DNA of 64,000 nucleotides from Rhizobium sullae (GCF_900169785.1 NZ_FWER01000021.1:2501-66500); one strand, 5' to 3'. Shown: positions 45,499 through 55,090, counted from the stretch's first letter. Notes: a model not told the origin generated them from the letters alone. Program-made: numbers and translations.

Positions 45499-46428
45499 AT
45501 GGCCATTCTGCTTCTGGCTGACCACGACAATTCGAGCCTTTCCGACCAGACCGCCAAGGCGCTGACCGCTGCAAGCCAGATCGGCGGCGATGTCACTGTG
45601 CTGGTTGCCGGCAAGGGCGCCAAGGCGGCTGCCGATGCCGCCGCCAAGCTTTCCGGCGTCTCCAAGGTGCTGCTCGCCGAAAGCGGCGAGCTCGCAAACA
45701 ATCTGGCTGAACCGCTGGCCGATCTCATCGTTTCGCTCGCTGGCAGCTACGACACGATCATTGCGGCGGCGACCTCGACCGGCAAGAACGTGCTGCCGCG
45801 CGTTGCCGCGTTGCTCGACGTGGCGCAGGTCTCGGAAATCATCGAGGTCATCTCGCCGGACACCTTCAAGCGCCCGATCTACGCCGGCAACGCCATCCAG
45901 ACGGTGCAGGCAACCGACGCCAAGAAGGTCATCACCGTACGCACGGCATCCTTCGCCGCTGCGGAGACAAGCGGTTCGGCGTCCGTCGAGGCAATTCCGG
46001 CTGCTTCCGATCCTGGGCTTTCGACTTTCGTCAAGGACGCGCTGTCGGCCTCCGACCGTCCGGAACTGACGTCGGCCAGGATCATCATCTCCGGCGGTAG
46101 GGCTCTCGGTTCCGCCGAGAAATTCAAGGAGGTCATCCTGCCGCTCGCCGACAAGCTTGGTGCGGCCGTCGGCGCTTCGCGCGCGGCCGTCGATGCCGGC
46201 TATGCGCCGAACGACTGGCAGGTCGGCCAGACCGGTAAGGTGGTTGCCCCGGAGCTCTACATCGCCTGCGGTATTTCCGGCGCCATCCAGCACCTCGCCG
46301 GCATGAAGGACTCGAAGGTCATCGTCGCCATCAACAAGGATGAGGAAGCCCCGATCTTCCAGGTCGCCGACTACGGCCTCGTCGCCGATCTCTTCGAGGC
46401 ACTGCCGGAACTTGAGAAAGCTCTTTAA
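45499..46428 (+). CDS. etfA: Electron transfer flavoprotein alpha subunit, 309 aa
   Basis: FAD-binding partner of EtfB. The C-terminal FAD domain has SARIIISGGRALGS, GQTGKVVAPELYIACGISGA (20 residues) and IVAINKDEEAPIFQVADYG, all diagnostic. Length is typical of housekeeping ETF. It is followed by a hairpin terminator at 46497, so etfBA is its own transcript, with the functionally related hydroxyacyl-CoA dehydrogenase next on the same strand. Confidence 0.96.
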   Translation: MAILLLADHDNSSLSDQTAKALTAASQIGGDVTVLVAGKGAKAAADAAAKLSGVSKVLLAESGELANNLAEPLADLIVSLAGSYDTIIAAATSTGKNVLPRVAALLDVAQVSEIIEVISPDTFKRPIYAGNAIQTVQATDAKKVITVRTASFAAAETSGSASVEAIPAASDPGLSTFVKDALSASDRPELTSARIIISGGRALGSAEKFKEVILPLADKLGAAVGASRAAVDAGYAPNDWQVGQTGKVVAPELYIACGISGAIQHLAGMKDSKVIVAINKDEEAPIFQVADYGLVADLFEALPELEKAL

Positions 46429-46496
46429 TCAGGCAGATTGCCAGCTTTTCGCACTTGCGAATGACTGGAAAATTATCTCTTATGGCGCTACTACTG

Positions 46497-46530
46497 CTGC
46501 CGGGCGATCCTTTTGCCCGGCAGTTTCATT
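46497..46530 (+). terminator. Intrinsic terminator after etfA
   Basis: CTGCCGGGC pairs perfectly with GCCCGGCAG across a 9-nt loop, followed by TTTCATT. It is 68 bp past the etfA stop and 45 bp before the next start. Confidence 0.75.
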
Positions 46531-46574
46531 AGAACAATACGGCGGGGCGGGGAAGCTGCCGCGGGGGTTTGGAG

Positions 46575-47456
46575 ATGAGTGCGGTGTTGAAAACGATTGG
46601 TATCGTCGGTGCGGGCCAGATGGGTTGCGGCATCGCGCATGTTTCAGCAGCTGCGGGCTACAAGGTCCAGCTTTACGACGTGACACAGGAGCGCATTGAA
46701 TCCGGTCTTGCGACCATCAACGGCAACCTCGCCCGTCAGGTAACGAGCGGCAAGATGACGGATGAGGAGCGCAAAGCGACCCTTTCTCGCATCTCCGGCT
46801 CCGCCAATCTGAATGACCTTGCTCCCTCCGACCTCGTTATCGAGGCGGCGACAGAGGAGGAAGCCGTAAAACGCAAGATCTACGCGCAGGTCTGTCCAGT
46901 GCTGAAGCCGGGCGCGCTGCTTGCGACGAACACCTCCTCGCTGTCCATCACCCGTCTGGCTTCGGCAACCGACCGGCCCGAGCACTTCATGGGCATCCAT
47001 TTCATGAACCCAGTCCCGGTGATGAAGCTGGTGGAATTGGTGCGCGGCATAGCAACGGACGAAACCACGTTTTCGACCGCAAAGGAATTCGTCGCATCGC
47101 TGGACAAGACCATCACGGTTGCGGAAGACTTTCCCGCCTTCATCGTCAACCGTATCCTGCTGCCGATGATCAATGAGGCGATCTACACGCTCTACGAAGG
47201 TGTCGGCACTGTCGATGCCATCGACACGGCGATGAAGCTCGGCGCCAACCACCCGATGGGCCCGCTTCAGCTTGCCGATTTCATCGGCCTCGACACCTGC
47301 CTCTCGATCATGCAGGTGCTGCATGACGGCCTGGCCGATTCCAAGTACCGCCCCTGCCCACTGCTGGTGAAGTATGTCGAGGCCGGCTGGCTCGGCCGCA
47401 AGTCCGGCCGCGGCTTCTACGACTACCGCGGCGAAACACCCATCCCGACGCGGTAA
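46575..47456 (+). CDS. 3-hydroxybutyryl-CoA dehydrogenase (3-hydroxyacyl-CoA family), 293 aa
   Basis: Oxidises (S)-3-hydroxybutyryl-CoA to acetoacetyl-CoA with NAD(P), used in fatty-acid oxidation or PHB-related metabolism. The NAD loop GAGQMG is at residues 12-17, the catalytic His is in GIHFMNPVPVMKLVE and its Glu partner in the same strand. The C-terminal dimerisation domain ends KSGRGFYDY. I chose ATG 46575 with GGGGG 8 nt upstream; a TTG at 46569 is possible. Its position after etfBA fits passing acyl-CoA electrons to ETF. Confidence 0.94.
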   Translation: MSAVLKTIGIVGAGQMGCGIAHVSAAAGYKVQLYDVTQERIESGLATINGNLARQVTSGKMTDEERKATLSRISGSANLNDLAPSDLVIEAATEEEAVKRKIYAQVCPVLKPGALLATNTSSLSITRLASATDRPEHFMGIHFMNPVPVMKLVELVRGIATDETTFSTAKEFVASLDKTITVAEDFPAFIVNRILLPMINEAIYTLYEGVGTVDAIDTAMKLGANHPMGPLQLADFIGLDTCLSIMQVLHDGLADSKYRPCPLLVKYVEAGWLGRKSGRGFYDYRGETPIPTR

Positions 47457-47458
47457 CT

Positions 47459-48121
47459 TTAAGATCCTGTAGCACCCTTGATCAGCGCCTTCGCATCGCC
47501 GCTATCCCATGCGGCAGGGCCGTTCATTGCCGAAACCAAACACCCTTTGTCATCGATGAGCAAAGTCACCGGCAGGCCAAAAGCCAGCCCCTCCTTCTTC
47601 AGGCTGTTGAAGACACCAATCGTATTGTCGCGATAAAACTGTAGGGAATCGACCCCGGTCTCGCTTAGGAATGCCTTCGGTTTCTCGTCATTTCCGGTAT
47701 CGATATTGACTGCCACGACTTGGAATTTGTCGCTGCCCATCTCCTTCTCCAGCGCATTCAGCGCCGGCATTTCTTCGCGGCAGGGCACGCACCATGTCGC
47801 CCAGAGATTGAGAAGCACGGTCTTGCCCGCGAAGTTCTCGAGCGTCATCGGCTTGCCGTCTGGACCGTTAAAGGCGACGGACGGGAGCTTTCGCGGCGCG
47901 TTGGCAGCAACCATCGCCGCCACCTCGCCTTTGGCGAGCGGCGTAATCTTCTGAGCGAGATCTTTGGCGGCGGTGCACTCGGCAGAGACCGTTTCGCCGC
48001 CGGCATTGCCATACCCGGTCTCCTTAATGTAAACCGCTGCCGCACCGGCAATTATGCCTGCGACGGTGGCTATCGCGATCAATTTCAAGGATGGCAGCCT
48101 GAACAGCTTTCTTGTCGTCAT
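47459..48121 (-). CDS. tlpA: TlpA-like membrane-anchored thioredoxin, 220 aa
   Basis: Periplasmic thiol:disulfide reductase held by an N-terminal helix (about residues 11-31). The thioredoxin domain (about 78-215) has active site WC111-VP-C114 and the cis-Pro in GLPVTLLID. In rhizobia TlpA reduces cytochrome oxidase copper sites. C49 and the late Cys in DDKGCLVS are extra, as in Bradyrhizobium TlpA. It starts at ATG 48121; only 41 bp separate it from the divergent argH, so the two promoters must overlap. It converges on the dehydrogenase with a 2-bp gap. Confidence 0.9.
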   Translation of the reverse strand: MTTRKLFRLPSLKLIAIATVAGIIAGAAAVYIKETGYGNAGGETVSAECTAAKDLAQKITPLAKGEVAAMVAANAPRKLPSVAFNGPDGKPMTLENFAGKTVLLNLWATWCVPCREEMPALNALEKEMGSDKFQVVAVNIDTGNDEKPKAFLSETGVDSLQFYRDNTIGVFNSLKKEGLAFGLPVTLLIDDKGCLVSAMNGPAAWDSGDAKALIKGATGS

Positions 48122-48162
48122 TTCATTCTCCAGGGCACGCACCCTTAAGGCAGGCATCTTTC

Positions 48163-49566
48163 ATGGCCGACGGCACAAAGGACACCAAATCCTCCAACCA
48201 GATGTGGGGCGGACGTTTCGCATCCGGCCCCGACGCGATCATGGAGGAGATAAATGCCTCGATCGGTTTCGACAAGAAGCTCTTTGCCCAGGATATTCGC
48301 GGATCGATCGCCCACGCGACGATGCTTGCCCACCAGGGCATCATTTCCGGGGACGATAAGGACAAGATCGTTCACGGGCTAAACACGATCCTGTCAGAAA
48401 TTGAAAGCGGCAATTTCGAATTCTCCCGCCAACTCGAAGACATTCACATGAATGTCGAAGCCCGCCTTGCCGCGCTGATCGGCCCGGCGGCCGGACGCCT
48501 TCACACAGCCCGTTCGCGCAACGACCAAGTGGCGCTCGACTTCCGCCTCTGGGTGAAAGAAGAGCTGCAGAAGACGGAAGCAATGCTGACGAACCTCATC
48601 GCAGCCTTCCTTGACCGCGCCGAAGAACATGCCGAAAGCGTCATGCCGGGCTTCACGCATCTGCAGACTGCCCAGCCCGTCACCTTCGGCCACCATTGCA
48701 TGGCCTATGTCGAAATGTTCGGCCGCGACCGTTCGCGCGTCCGCCACGCCATCGAGCATCTGGATGAGAGTCCCATCGGCGCGGCAGCGCTGGCCGGTAC
48801 CGGCTACCCGATCGACCGCCACATGACGGCAAAGGCGCTTGGCTTCCGCGAGCCGACCCGCAACTCGATCGATACGGTCTCCGACCGCGATTTCGCCATC
48901 GAGTTCCTGTCGATCGCTGCGATCTGCGGCATGCATCTGTCGCGTCTGGCCGAAGAGATTGTGATCTGGTCGACGCCGCAATTCGGTTTCGTGCGTCTCT
49001 CGGATGCCTTCTCGACCGGCTCTTCCATCATGCCGCAGAAGAAGAACCCGGATGCTGCCGAGCTGGTGCGTGCCAAGACCGGCCGCATCAACGGCTCGCT
49101 GGTTGCGCTGCTGACGATCATGAAGGGCCTGCCGCTCGCCTATTCGAAGGACATGCAGGAAGACAAGGAACAGGTCTTCGATGCCGCCGAGAGCCTGGAG
49201 CTGGCGATCGCCGCCATGACCGGAATGGTCCGCGACATGACGGTCAATACCGCCCGCATGAAAGCCGCGGCCGGCTCCGGCTATTCAACGGCCACCGATC
49301 TTGCCGACTGGCTGGTGCGCGAAGTGGGACTTCCGTTCCGCGACGCCCATCATGTGACTGGCCGTGCTGTGGCGCTTGCTGAAAGCAAGGGCTGCGACCT
49401 CGCCGAACTGCTGCTTACCGATCTCCAGGCGATCAATGCGGCGATAACCGACAAGGTCTACGACGTCCTGACGGTCGAGGCTTCGGTTGCAAGCCGCAAG
49501 AGCTTCGGTGGCACTGCTCCCTCCGAAGTGCGCAAGCAGATCGCCTATTGGCGGGCTCGCAACTGA
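48163..49566 (+). CDS. argH: Argininosuccinate lyase, 467 aa
   Basis: Final enzyme of arginine synthesis, splitting argininosuccinate into arginine and fumarate. The fumarase/aspartase signature GSSIMPQKKNP is intact, as are MWGGRF near the start, LHTARSRNDQ and the catalytic region around FTHLQTAQPVTFGH. I chose ATG 48163 (MADGTKDT) over an upstream frame from 48112 that would overlap tlpA. It heads the argH-lptM-lysA series on the plus strand. Confidence 0.97.
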   Translation: MADGTKDTKSSNQMWGGRFASGPDAIMEEINASIGFDKKLFAQDIRGSIAHATMLAHQGIISGDDKDKIVHGLNTILSEIESGNFEFSRQLEDIHMNVEARLAALIGPAAGRLHTARSRNDQVALDFRLWVKEELQKTEAMLTNLIAAFLDRAEEHAESVMPGFTHLQTAQPVTFGHHCMAYVEMFGRDRSRVRHAIEHLDESPIGAAALAGTGYPIDRHMTAKALGFREPTRNSIDTVSDRDFAIEFLSIAAICGMHLSRLAEEIVIWSTPQFGFVRLSDAFSTGSSIMPQKKNPDAAELVRAKTGRINGSLVALLTIMKGLPLAYSKDMQEDKEQVFDAAESLELAIAAMTGMVRDMTVNTARMKAAAGSGYSTATDLADWLVREVGLPFRDAHHVTGRAVALAESKGCDLAELLLTDLQAINAAITDKVYDVLTVEASVASRKSFGGTAPSEVRKQIAYWRARN

Positions 49567-49643
49567 GCAAAACAATCAGGGTGCACAAGGCGGATAAACT
49601 TCGCTATGAAGATGTCCATCAGCGCCGCTCCAAGAGGAACCCC

Positions 49644-49838
49644 ATGCAGACCAGCTTGCCGCACCTCATCCGCCTGACGGTTGTCTTTGCCGTCGTCGGA
49701 CTTGCCGTTGCCGGATGCGGACGCAAAGGCGATCTCGATCCGCCGAGCGCGATGGCAACGAAGGAAGGTGACGTGTCGAAGCCGACGAAACAGCCGGGTG
49801 CCGTCGACAGACCTTTCCTTCTCGATCCTTTGCTTTGA
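49644..49838 (+). CDS. lptM: LptM-like small lipoprotein, 64 aa
   Basis: Tiny outer-membrane lipoprotein. A basic N-terminus and a hydrophobic stretch lead to the lipobox LAVAGC, so the mature protein starts at a lipidated Cys followed by GRKGDLDPP, the conserved LptM motif. In E. coli LptM assists oxidative maturation of the LptD-LptE LPS translocon. It sits between argH and lysA, its classical place in proteobacteria (next to lysA). ATG at 49644 with AGAGGAA upstream. Confidence 0.9.
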   Translation: MQTSLPHLIRLTVVFAVVGLAVAGCGRKGDLDPPSAMATKEGDVSKPTKQPGAVDRPFLLDPLL

Positions 49839-49850
49839 TAGGCGCGTTCC

Positions 49851-51119
49851 GTGAACCACTTCGAATATCGCGACGGCATCCTTTACGCCGAAAACGTCCC
49901 CGTTCCGGAGATCGCCAAGGCTATCGGCACGCCTTTCTATTGCTATTCGACCGCAACGCTTGAGCGGCACTACAGGGTCTTTTCCGAAGCTTTCAGCGAT
50001 ATCGACTCCATGGTCTGCTATGCCATGAAAGCGAATTCGAACCAGGCGGTATTGAAGACCCTCGGCAAGCTCGGCGCCGGCATCGACGTCGTGTCCGAAG
50101 GCGAATTACGCCGCGCGCTCGCCGCAGGCATCCCGGCAAGCCGCATCATGTTCTCGGGTGTCGGCAAGACGCCCCGTGAGATGGACGTCGCGCTCGAGGC
50201 TGGCATCTACTGCTTCAACGTCGAATCCGAACCGGAACTCGAAATCCTCAATCAGCGCGCCGTCAGGGCAGGCAAGAAGGCGCCTGTCTCCTTCCGCATC
50301 AATCCGGACGTGGATGCGAAGACGCATTCGAAGATCTCGACCGGCAAGAAGGAAAACAAGTTTGGCATTTCCTGGGAGCGCGCCCGCACCGTCTATGCAC
50401 ACGCCGCCAAGCTGCCGGGCATCGAGGTCACCGGCATCGATATGCACATCGGCAGCCAAATCACCGAGCTGCAGCCCTTCGACGATGCCTTCAAGCTGCT
50501 GCGCGAACTGGTCGACACGCTGCGTGCTGACGGCCACGACATCCACCATGTCGATATTGGCGGCGGCCTCGGTATTCCTTACAAGGAAGACAATAATCCG
50601 CCGCCGCTGCCGGATGCCTACGCGGCGATCGTCAAGAACCAGCTCCGCGGGCTGAACTGCAAGATCGTGACTGAACCGGGCCGCCTGATCGTCGGCAACG
50701 CCGGCATTCTCGTCACGGAAGTCATCTACGTGAAGGACGGCGGTGAAAAGACCTTCGTTATCGTCGATGCGGCCATGAACGACCTAATTCGCCCGACGCT
50801 TTACGACGCCTGGCATGAAATCCTGCCTGTCGTGATCTCCGCCGCCAATGCGCCGCGCATCAAGGCTGATATCGTAGGTCCGGTTTGCGAGACCGGCGAC
50901 TATCTGGCACTTGATCGCGAAATGGCGATGCCGAAGCCGGGCGATCTCTTTGCCGTCAGTTCCGGCGGCGCTTATGGCGCGGTGCAGGCTGGCACCTACA
51001 ACAGCCGCCTACTGGTGCCGGAAGTGCTGGTGAAAGGCGCCGATTTCCATGTGATTCGGCCTCGCCGAACCTATGAAGAACTGATCGGCCTCGACTCCGT
51101 GCCTGCCTGGCTCGACTGA
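49851..51119 (+). CDS. lysA: Diaminopimelate decarboxylase, 422 aa
   Basis: PLP enzyme making lysine from meso-diaminopimelate. The PLP lysine is K60 in CYAMKANSN; HIGSQITEL, the glycine loop DIGGGLGIPYK and the Cys of GPVCETGD are all present. It starts at GTG 49851 (MNHFEYRDG), 12 bp after lptM, so the two are coupled. With lysC at 10.9 kb the window holds the first and last enzymes of lysine synthesis, far apart. Confidence 0.97.
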   Translation: MNHFEYRDGILYAENVPVPEIAKAIGTPFYCYSTATLERHYRVFSEAFSDIDSMVCYAMKANSNQAVLKTLGKLGAGIDVVSEGELRRALAAGIPASRIMFSGVGKTPREMDVALEAGIYCFNVESEPELEILNQRAVRAGKKAPVSFRINPDVDAKTHSKISTGKKENKFGISWERARTVYAHAAKLPGIEVTGIDMHIGSQITELQPFDDAFKLLRELVDTLRADGHDIHHVDIGGGLGIPYKEDNNPPPLPDAYAAIVKNQLRGLNCKIVTEPGRLIVGNAGILVTEVIYVKDGGEKTFVIVDAAMNDLIRPTLYDAWHEILPVVISAANAPRIKADIVGPVCETGDYLALDREMAMPKPGDLFAVSSGGAYGAVQAGTYNSRLLVPEVLVKGADFHVIRPRRTYEELIGLDSVPAWLD

Positions 51120-51268
51120 CAGCCTCATCACTTTTTGGCGAATAGGGGTGAAAAACCGGCTTTGCCGGCCGCCTGCCCTCGCCTTCGCCACAAAGAGTGT
51201 TATCCTTTCTTCATGCGAGCGTATTGCCCAGCAAGCGCCGGAAGCGCCCTCTGTTACTCTAGCATCAA

Positions 51269-53926
51269 ATGGCGGAGACCGGATTGACGAAAAGCCCCCG
51301 CAGGCAAAGACATGGTGCATTTGCCGTTCGGCCCTCTCTCGCGAGGCTCGTAGCGGTAAAGCGGTTCTTTGCGCGCCTCGTACTCGTTTCCGAGCAGATA
51401 CTGCCGCCGCTCGTCCCGGTTCTTTCCGTCGTTGCCTTCTATTTCGCAGCGTCCTGGTTCGGGCTCTTCCGCTCCATTCCCGATTTCGCGCGTATCACGC
51501 TGCTGATCGCCTTTGGCGTCGCCTTTCTCGCCGCATTCATCCCGTTTCGCAGTCTCCGCTGGCCGAATGTCGCCGAGGCCGACCGGCTGCTTGAGGAACG
51601 CAACGGCCTGCCGCATCAGCCGGTGACGGTGCAGGAAGACGAACCGGCCTTCGACACGCCCTTCGCAAGGGCGCTTTGGCGCGAGCACCAGACGCGCATG
51701 GCGAAGAAGATCGCAGTCCTCGATACCGGCTTCCCCCGCCCGGACATCGCAACCCACGACCGTTTCGCGTTGCGTGCCATCCCGGCCCTCCTTCTCGTCA
51801 CGGCCTTCGGTTACTCGCTTTCGACCAACGGCGGCTCGATCACCGACGCCCTGCAGCCGCCCGCCGCGCCGGCAGCGACCAATCCGGCCGTGCGCATCGA
51901 CGCATGGGTCACCCCGCCCTCCTATACGGGCCGCGCTCCGGTCTATCTGACGGCAACCGGCACTGAGCGGGCGATCAACATTCCGCAGTTCTCGAACCTG
52001 ACCGTTCGCGTCAGCGGCGGGCAGACGAACGAAAAGGTCGTTTTCAGGAAAGAGAGCGGCGAGGCGGAGGAAATCGCTGCGGAGGCAAAGCAGCAGCCTG
52101 CTGCATCACAAGCCCAGCCACAGACTCCTGCGGCGCCAGCCCTTGCCGCACAGACACATCTGATGAAGCTTGAGGAAAACGGTGCGTTGCTCGTCAATGG
52201 CCGTACTTGGAGCTTCAATGTCATTCCCGACAAGACGCCCGAAATTGCTTTCGATGGATTGCCCAAACGCAGCGTGAACGGCGCGCTGGAAATCGGCTTC
52301 ACCGTCAAGGACGACTACGGCGTGCAGGAAGCGCGTGCGGAGATCGTGCCGATCGAAACCGATCCGCGGGCAAAGCCGCTTTATCCGCTACCCGATTTCC
52401 GGCTCGACATTCCGCGCCGCAATGCGCGTGATGCCAAGGCCGTGACCAGCAAGAACCTCACCGAACATCCGCTTGCCGGAAAACGCGTACGCGTCACGCT
52501 GGTCGCCAAGGACGCAGCAGGCCAGACCGGCCGAAGCCCGCCGCACGAAACGACGCTGCCGTCACGCCCATTCAATGAACCGCTCGCCGCAGCCGTTGCG
52601 GAAGAGCGTCAGGTTTTCGCGCTCGATACCCGCAAGATGCCGGAGGCGATCGCACTCAACGAGGCGCTGACGATCCGCCCCGACGAGACGATTCCGAGTC
52701 TCACCAACTATCTGCTGCTGCAATCGGCGCAGACGCGCATGAGGCTCGCCAAGGGCGACGAGCAGTTGAAGGACACGGCCGACTATCTCTGGGATATCGC
52801 GATCGGCATGGAAGATGGCGACCTTTCGCTTGCGGAACGCAACCTGCGCAACGCCCAGCAGAACCTCGCCGACGCGCTTCAGCGCAATGCGCCGGACCCG
52901 GAGATCAAGAAGCTCATGGACGAGCTTCGCAAGGCGATGAACGAATATATGAAGGAACTGGCGCAGCGCATGCAGAATGCGCCGATGCAGCCGAACCAAA
53001 ACGCGCAGAACGTCATCCGTCAGCAGGATCTGGAGCGTATGATGGACCAGATCGAGAATCTGGCCCGCTCAGGCAACCGCGATGCCGCTCAGCAGATGCT
53101 TTCCGAACTGCAGCGCATGATGAACAACTTGCAGGCCGGCAGGCCGCAACAAGGCCAGCAACAGCAGGGCGACAACAGCCAGATGCGCCAGCAGATGGAC
53201 AATCTCGGCCAGATCCTCCGCGATCAGCAAAAGCTGATGGAGCAGACCTTCAAACTGGACCAGCAGTTGAAGGATCGTATGCAGCGTGGCGACCCGAATA
53301 TGGGTATGAACGATCCGCTGCTCGATGAAATGATGCGGGACCAGGATGGCCAGCCGCAGGATCAGCAGCAGGGGCAGAACGGCGAACAGGGGCAGTCACC
53401 TTCGGACCAGCAGATGACTGAGGAGCAATTGCGCGAGGCGCTGAAACAGCTCCGCGCCCAGCAGGATGCGCTTGGCAAGCAGCTCGGCGAGCTACAGAAG
53501 GGCCTTGGCGAAATGGGCATGAAGCCCGGCCCAGGCTTTGGTCAGGCACAGCGCGAAATGGAAGGTGCCGGGCGCGAACTCGGCGAAGGCCGCGGCGAAC
53601 CGGCCCTCCAGGGCCAGGGCCGCGCGCTAGAGGCGCTGCGCCAAGGCGCCCGGGACATGATGAACCAGATGATGCAGGCGCAGCAGGGCCAACAGGGTCA
53701 AGGACCGCAAGGCCAGGTTGGCCAGGGCAACCAGAACGGCCGCGATCCGCTCGGCCGCCCGCGCCGCGCAGAGGGCCCGGATTTCGGCGATCAGGTGAAG
53801 GTACCCGACGAAATCGACGTGCAGCGCGCCCGCGAAATCCTTGATGCGATCCGCGAAAAACTCGGCAACAATCCGACGCAGGAAATGGAGCGCCGCTATC
53901 TGGAGCGGCTGCTGGATATTCAGTAG
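51269..53926 (+). CDS. TIGR02302 / DUF4175 family large membrane protein, 885 aa
   Basis: Unknown function, conserved in alphaproteobacteria. Two or three transmembrane helices lie in the first 190 residues (LPPLVPVLSVVAFYFAASW and ALRAIPALLLVTAFGYSLS among them), a beta-rich extracytoplasmic region covers about 200-440, and a long helical region follows. From about residue 560 to 815 the chain is dominated by Gln, Met, Asn and Gly, with many QQ pairs and segments such as GQQQQGDNSQMRQQMDN, suggesting a coiled-coil or disordered periplasmic tail. It follows lysA after 149 bp. A role in the envelope is inference. Confidence 0.87.
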   Translation: MAETGLTKSPRRQRHGAFAVRPSLARLVAVKRFFARLVLVSEQILPPLVPVLSVVAFYFAASWFGLFRSIPDFARITLLIAFGVAFLAAFIPFRSLRWPNVAEADRLLEERNGLPHQPVTVQEDEPAFDTPFARALWREHQTRMAKKIAVLDTGFPRPDIATHDRFALRAIPALLLVTAFGYSLSTNGGSITDALQPPAAPAATNPAVRIDAWVTPPSYTGRAPVYLTATGTERAINIPQFSNLTVRVSGGQTNEKVVFRKESGEAEEIAAEAKQQPAASQAQPQTPAAPALAAQTHLMKLEENGALLVNGRTWSFNVIPDKTPEIAFDGLPKRSVNGALEIGFTVKDDYGVQEARAEIVPIETDPRAKPLYPLPDFRLDIPRRNARDAKAVTSKNLTEHPLAGKRVRVTLVAKDAAGQTGRSPPHETTLPSRPFNEPLAAAVAEERQVFALDTRKMPEAIALNEALTIRPDETIPSLTNYLLLQSAQTRMRLAKGDEQLKDTADYLWDIAIGMEDGDLSLAERNLRNAQQNLADALQRNAPDPEIKKLMDELRKAMNEYMKELAQRMQNAPMQPNQNAQNVIRQQDLERMMDQIENLARSGNRDAAQQMLSELQRMMNNLQAGRPQQGQQQQGDNSQMRQQMDNLGQILRDQQKLMEQTFKLDQQLKDRMQRGDPNMGMNDPLLDEMMRDQDGQPQDQQQGQNGEQGQSPSDQQMTEEQLREALKQLRAQQDALGKQLGELQKGLGEMGMKPGPGFGQAQREMEGAGRELGEGRGEPALQGQGRALEALRQGARDMMNQMMQAQQGQQGQGPQGQVGQGNQNGRDPLGRPRRAEGPDFGDQVKVPDEIDVQRAREILDAIREKLGNNPTQEMERRYLERLLDIQ

Positions 53927-54067
53927 CTGAAATTGGATCACAATGCGCCGCCCAAATCCTGAGCGCGGAAGACTCTCTTTCAAATGACGATTCATTCACG
54001 ACGCCGACGCGCGGCCGGCTTCCCGTAACAGGCTCAGGAATGAGGCCGTGTGGAAGGTGCCGCCGTC

Positions 54068-54427
54068 TCACGCAGCCAGCGCCCGGGCAACCGCCTTTCG
54101 GATGTCCGGGAGGGCAAACGGCTTCGACACGACGTCGACGATCTTTTCCGCAAGGTCGTCAGCCCGTTCTCGCTGCTCGGCATAGCCCGTCATCAGCAGG
54201 ATTTTGAGCGCCGGAAATGCGGATTTCGCCTGATGCGCAAGCTCGATGCCATCCATGACCGGCATGCGAATATCCGAAAGCAGCAGGTCATAGACCCCAT
54301 CTTTCAGCTTTTCCAGCCCCTCGGCGCCATCGGCGGCTTCGTCGGTCTCATGACCGTCAAGGCGCAAGGCCCGGGCGACGAAAGAGCGAAGCGAATCTTC
54401 GTCTTCCGTAATCAGAATTTTTGCCAT
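54068..54427 (-). CDS. Single-domain response regulator (CpdR-like), 119 aa
   Basis: Stand-alone receiver domain without output domain. The acidic pocket is E8/D9, the phospho-acceptor is D52 in LLLSDIRMP, the switch Thr is in LLMTGYA and the Lys in VVSKPFAL. Such free receivers include CpdR, which targets ClpXP substrates in the cell cycle, and DivK-like proteins; the opening MAKILITEDEDSLRSFVARAL fits the CpdR side, but I am not sure of orthology. A start at ATG 54427 is chosen; 54436 is possible. A TTAACCAT element lies about 90 bp upstream. Confidence 0.82.
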   Translation of the reverse strand: MAKILITEDEDSLRSFVARALRLDGHETDEAADGAEGLEKLKDGVYDLLLSDIRMPVMDGIELAHQAKSAFPALKILLMTGYAEQRERADDLAEKIVDVVSKPFALPDIRKAVARALAA

Positions 54428-54515
54428 GATGTGCATCGCTCCGTCTTCATGCCCCGGAACGGAAATTGCACGGCGTTCCTTTTCGATCGGTAAACGGGCG
54501 AAAGGGATGGACGGC

Positions 54516-54523
54516 ATGGTTAA
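54516..54523 (-). promoter_or_regulatory. Possible CtrA half-site upstream of the response regulator
   Basis: On the minus strand this reads TTAACCAT, the half-site recognised by CtrA-type cell-cycle regulators in alphaproteobacteria, 89 bp upstream of the response-regulator start. A single 8-mer is expected by chance now and then, so support is weak. Confidence 0.3.
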
Positions 54524-54547
54524 CAACCCGTCTTGGCACCGATGGGG

Positions 54548-55090
54548 TCAGGCGTCGCCGGTAACTACGCCGACGAAAGGCAGTTCGCGGAAGGCATAGG
54601 CGGCATCCATGCCGTAGCCGACAACGAAATAATCCGGGCATTCGAAGCCGACATAGTCTGCCTCGAGCTTTTCCTTGCGCTTGACGCTCTTGTCGAGCAG
54701 CACAGCAATGCTGACGTTGCGCGCGCCGCGCTCGTAGAGCAGTTCCTTGGCGAAGAGCAGCGTGCGGCCGGATTCGAGGATATCGTCGATCAACAACACG
54801 TCGCGATCTTTCACGTCGCTGTCGATATCTTTGACGATTCGGACGCCCTGCGAAACCGTTCCAGTGCCGTAGCTGGAAAGCGTAATGAATTCGACTTCTG
54901 GCGCGAGCCCGCTGTCATGCAATGCGCGGATGAGGTCGGCGGCGAATATGAACGAGCCCTTCAGCACGGCGATGACGAGCAGGTCCTTTGTAGGTCCCTC
55001 GGCAATCTGCTTTGCCATCACATGATTGCGTTCGGCAATCTGCTCGGCAGTGAAAAGCGGCTCGATAGTTTTTCCGCGCACGACAGGCAT
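54548..55090 (-). CDS. hpt: Hypoxanthine phosphoribosyltransferase, 180 aa
   Basis: Purine salvage enzyme converting hypoxanthine (and guanine) with PRPP to nucleotides. The PRPP loop is in DRDVLLIDDILESGRTL, with the flexible loop around SSYGTGTVSQG and the base-binding VGFECPDYFVVGYGMD. Normal length; ATG at 55090. It lies 120 bp upstream of the response regulator on the same strand. Confidence 0.95.
   Translation of the reverse strand: MPVVRGKTIEPLFTAEQIAERNHVMAKQIAEGPTKDLLVIAVLKGSFIFAADLIRALHDSGLAPEVEFITLSSYGTGTVSQGVRIVKDIDSDVKDRDVLLIDDILESGRTLLFAKELLYERGARNVSIAVLLDKSVKRKEKLEADYVGFECPDYFVVGYGMDAAYAFRELPFVGVVTGDA

Noticed and set aside
51140..51175. A terminator after lysA
   Set aside because: A short CCGGC/GCCGG hairpin exists but with no T-tract; not enough to call.
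53140..53200. A tandem repeat or CRISPR-like pattern in the Gln-rich coding region
   Set aside because: The similarity comes from repeated CAG/CAA codons within one reading frame; there are no spaced identical repeats.
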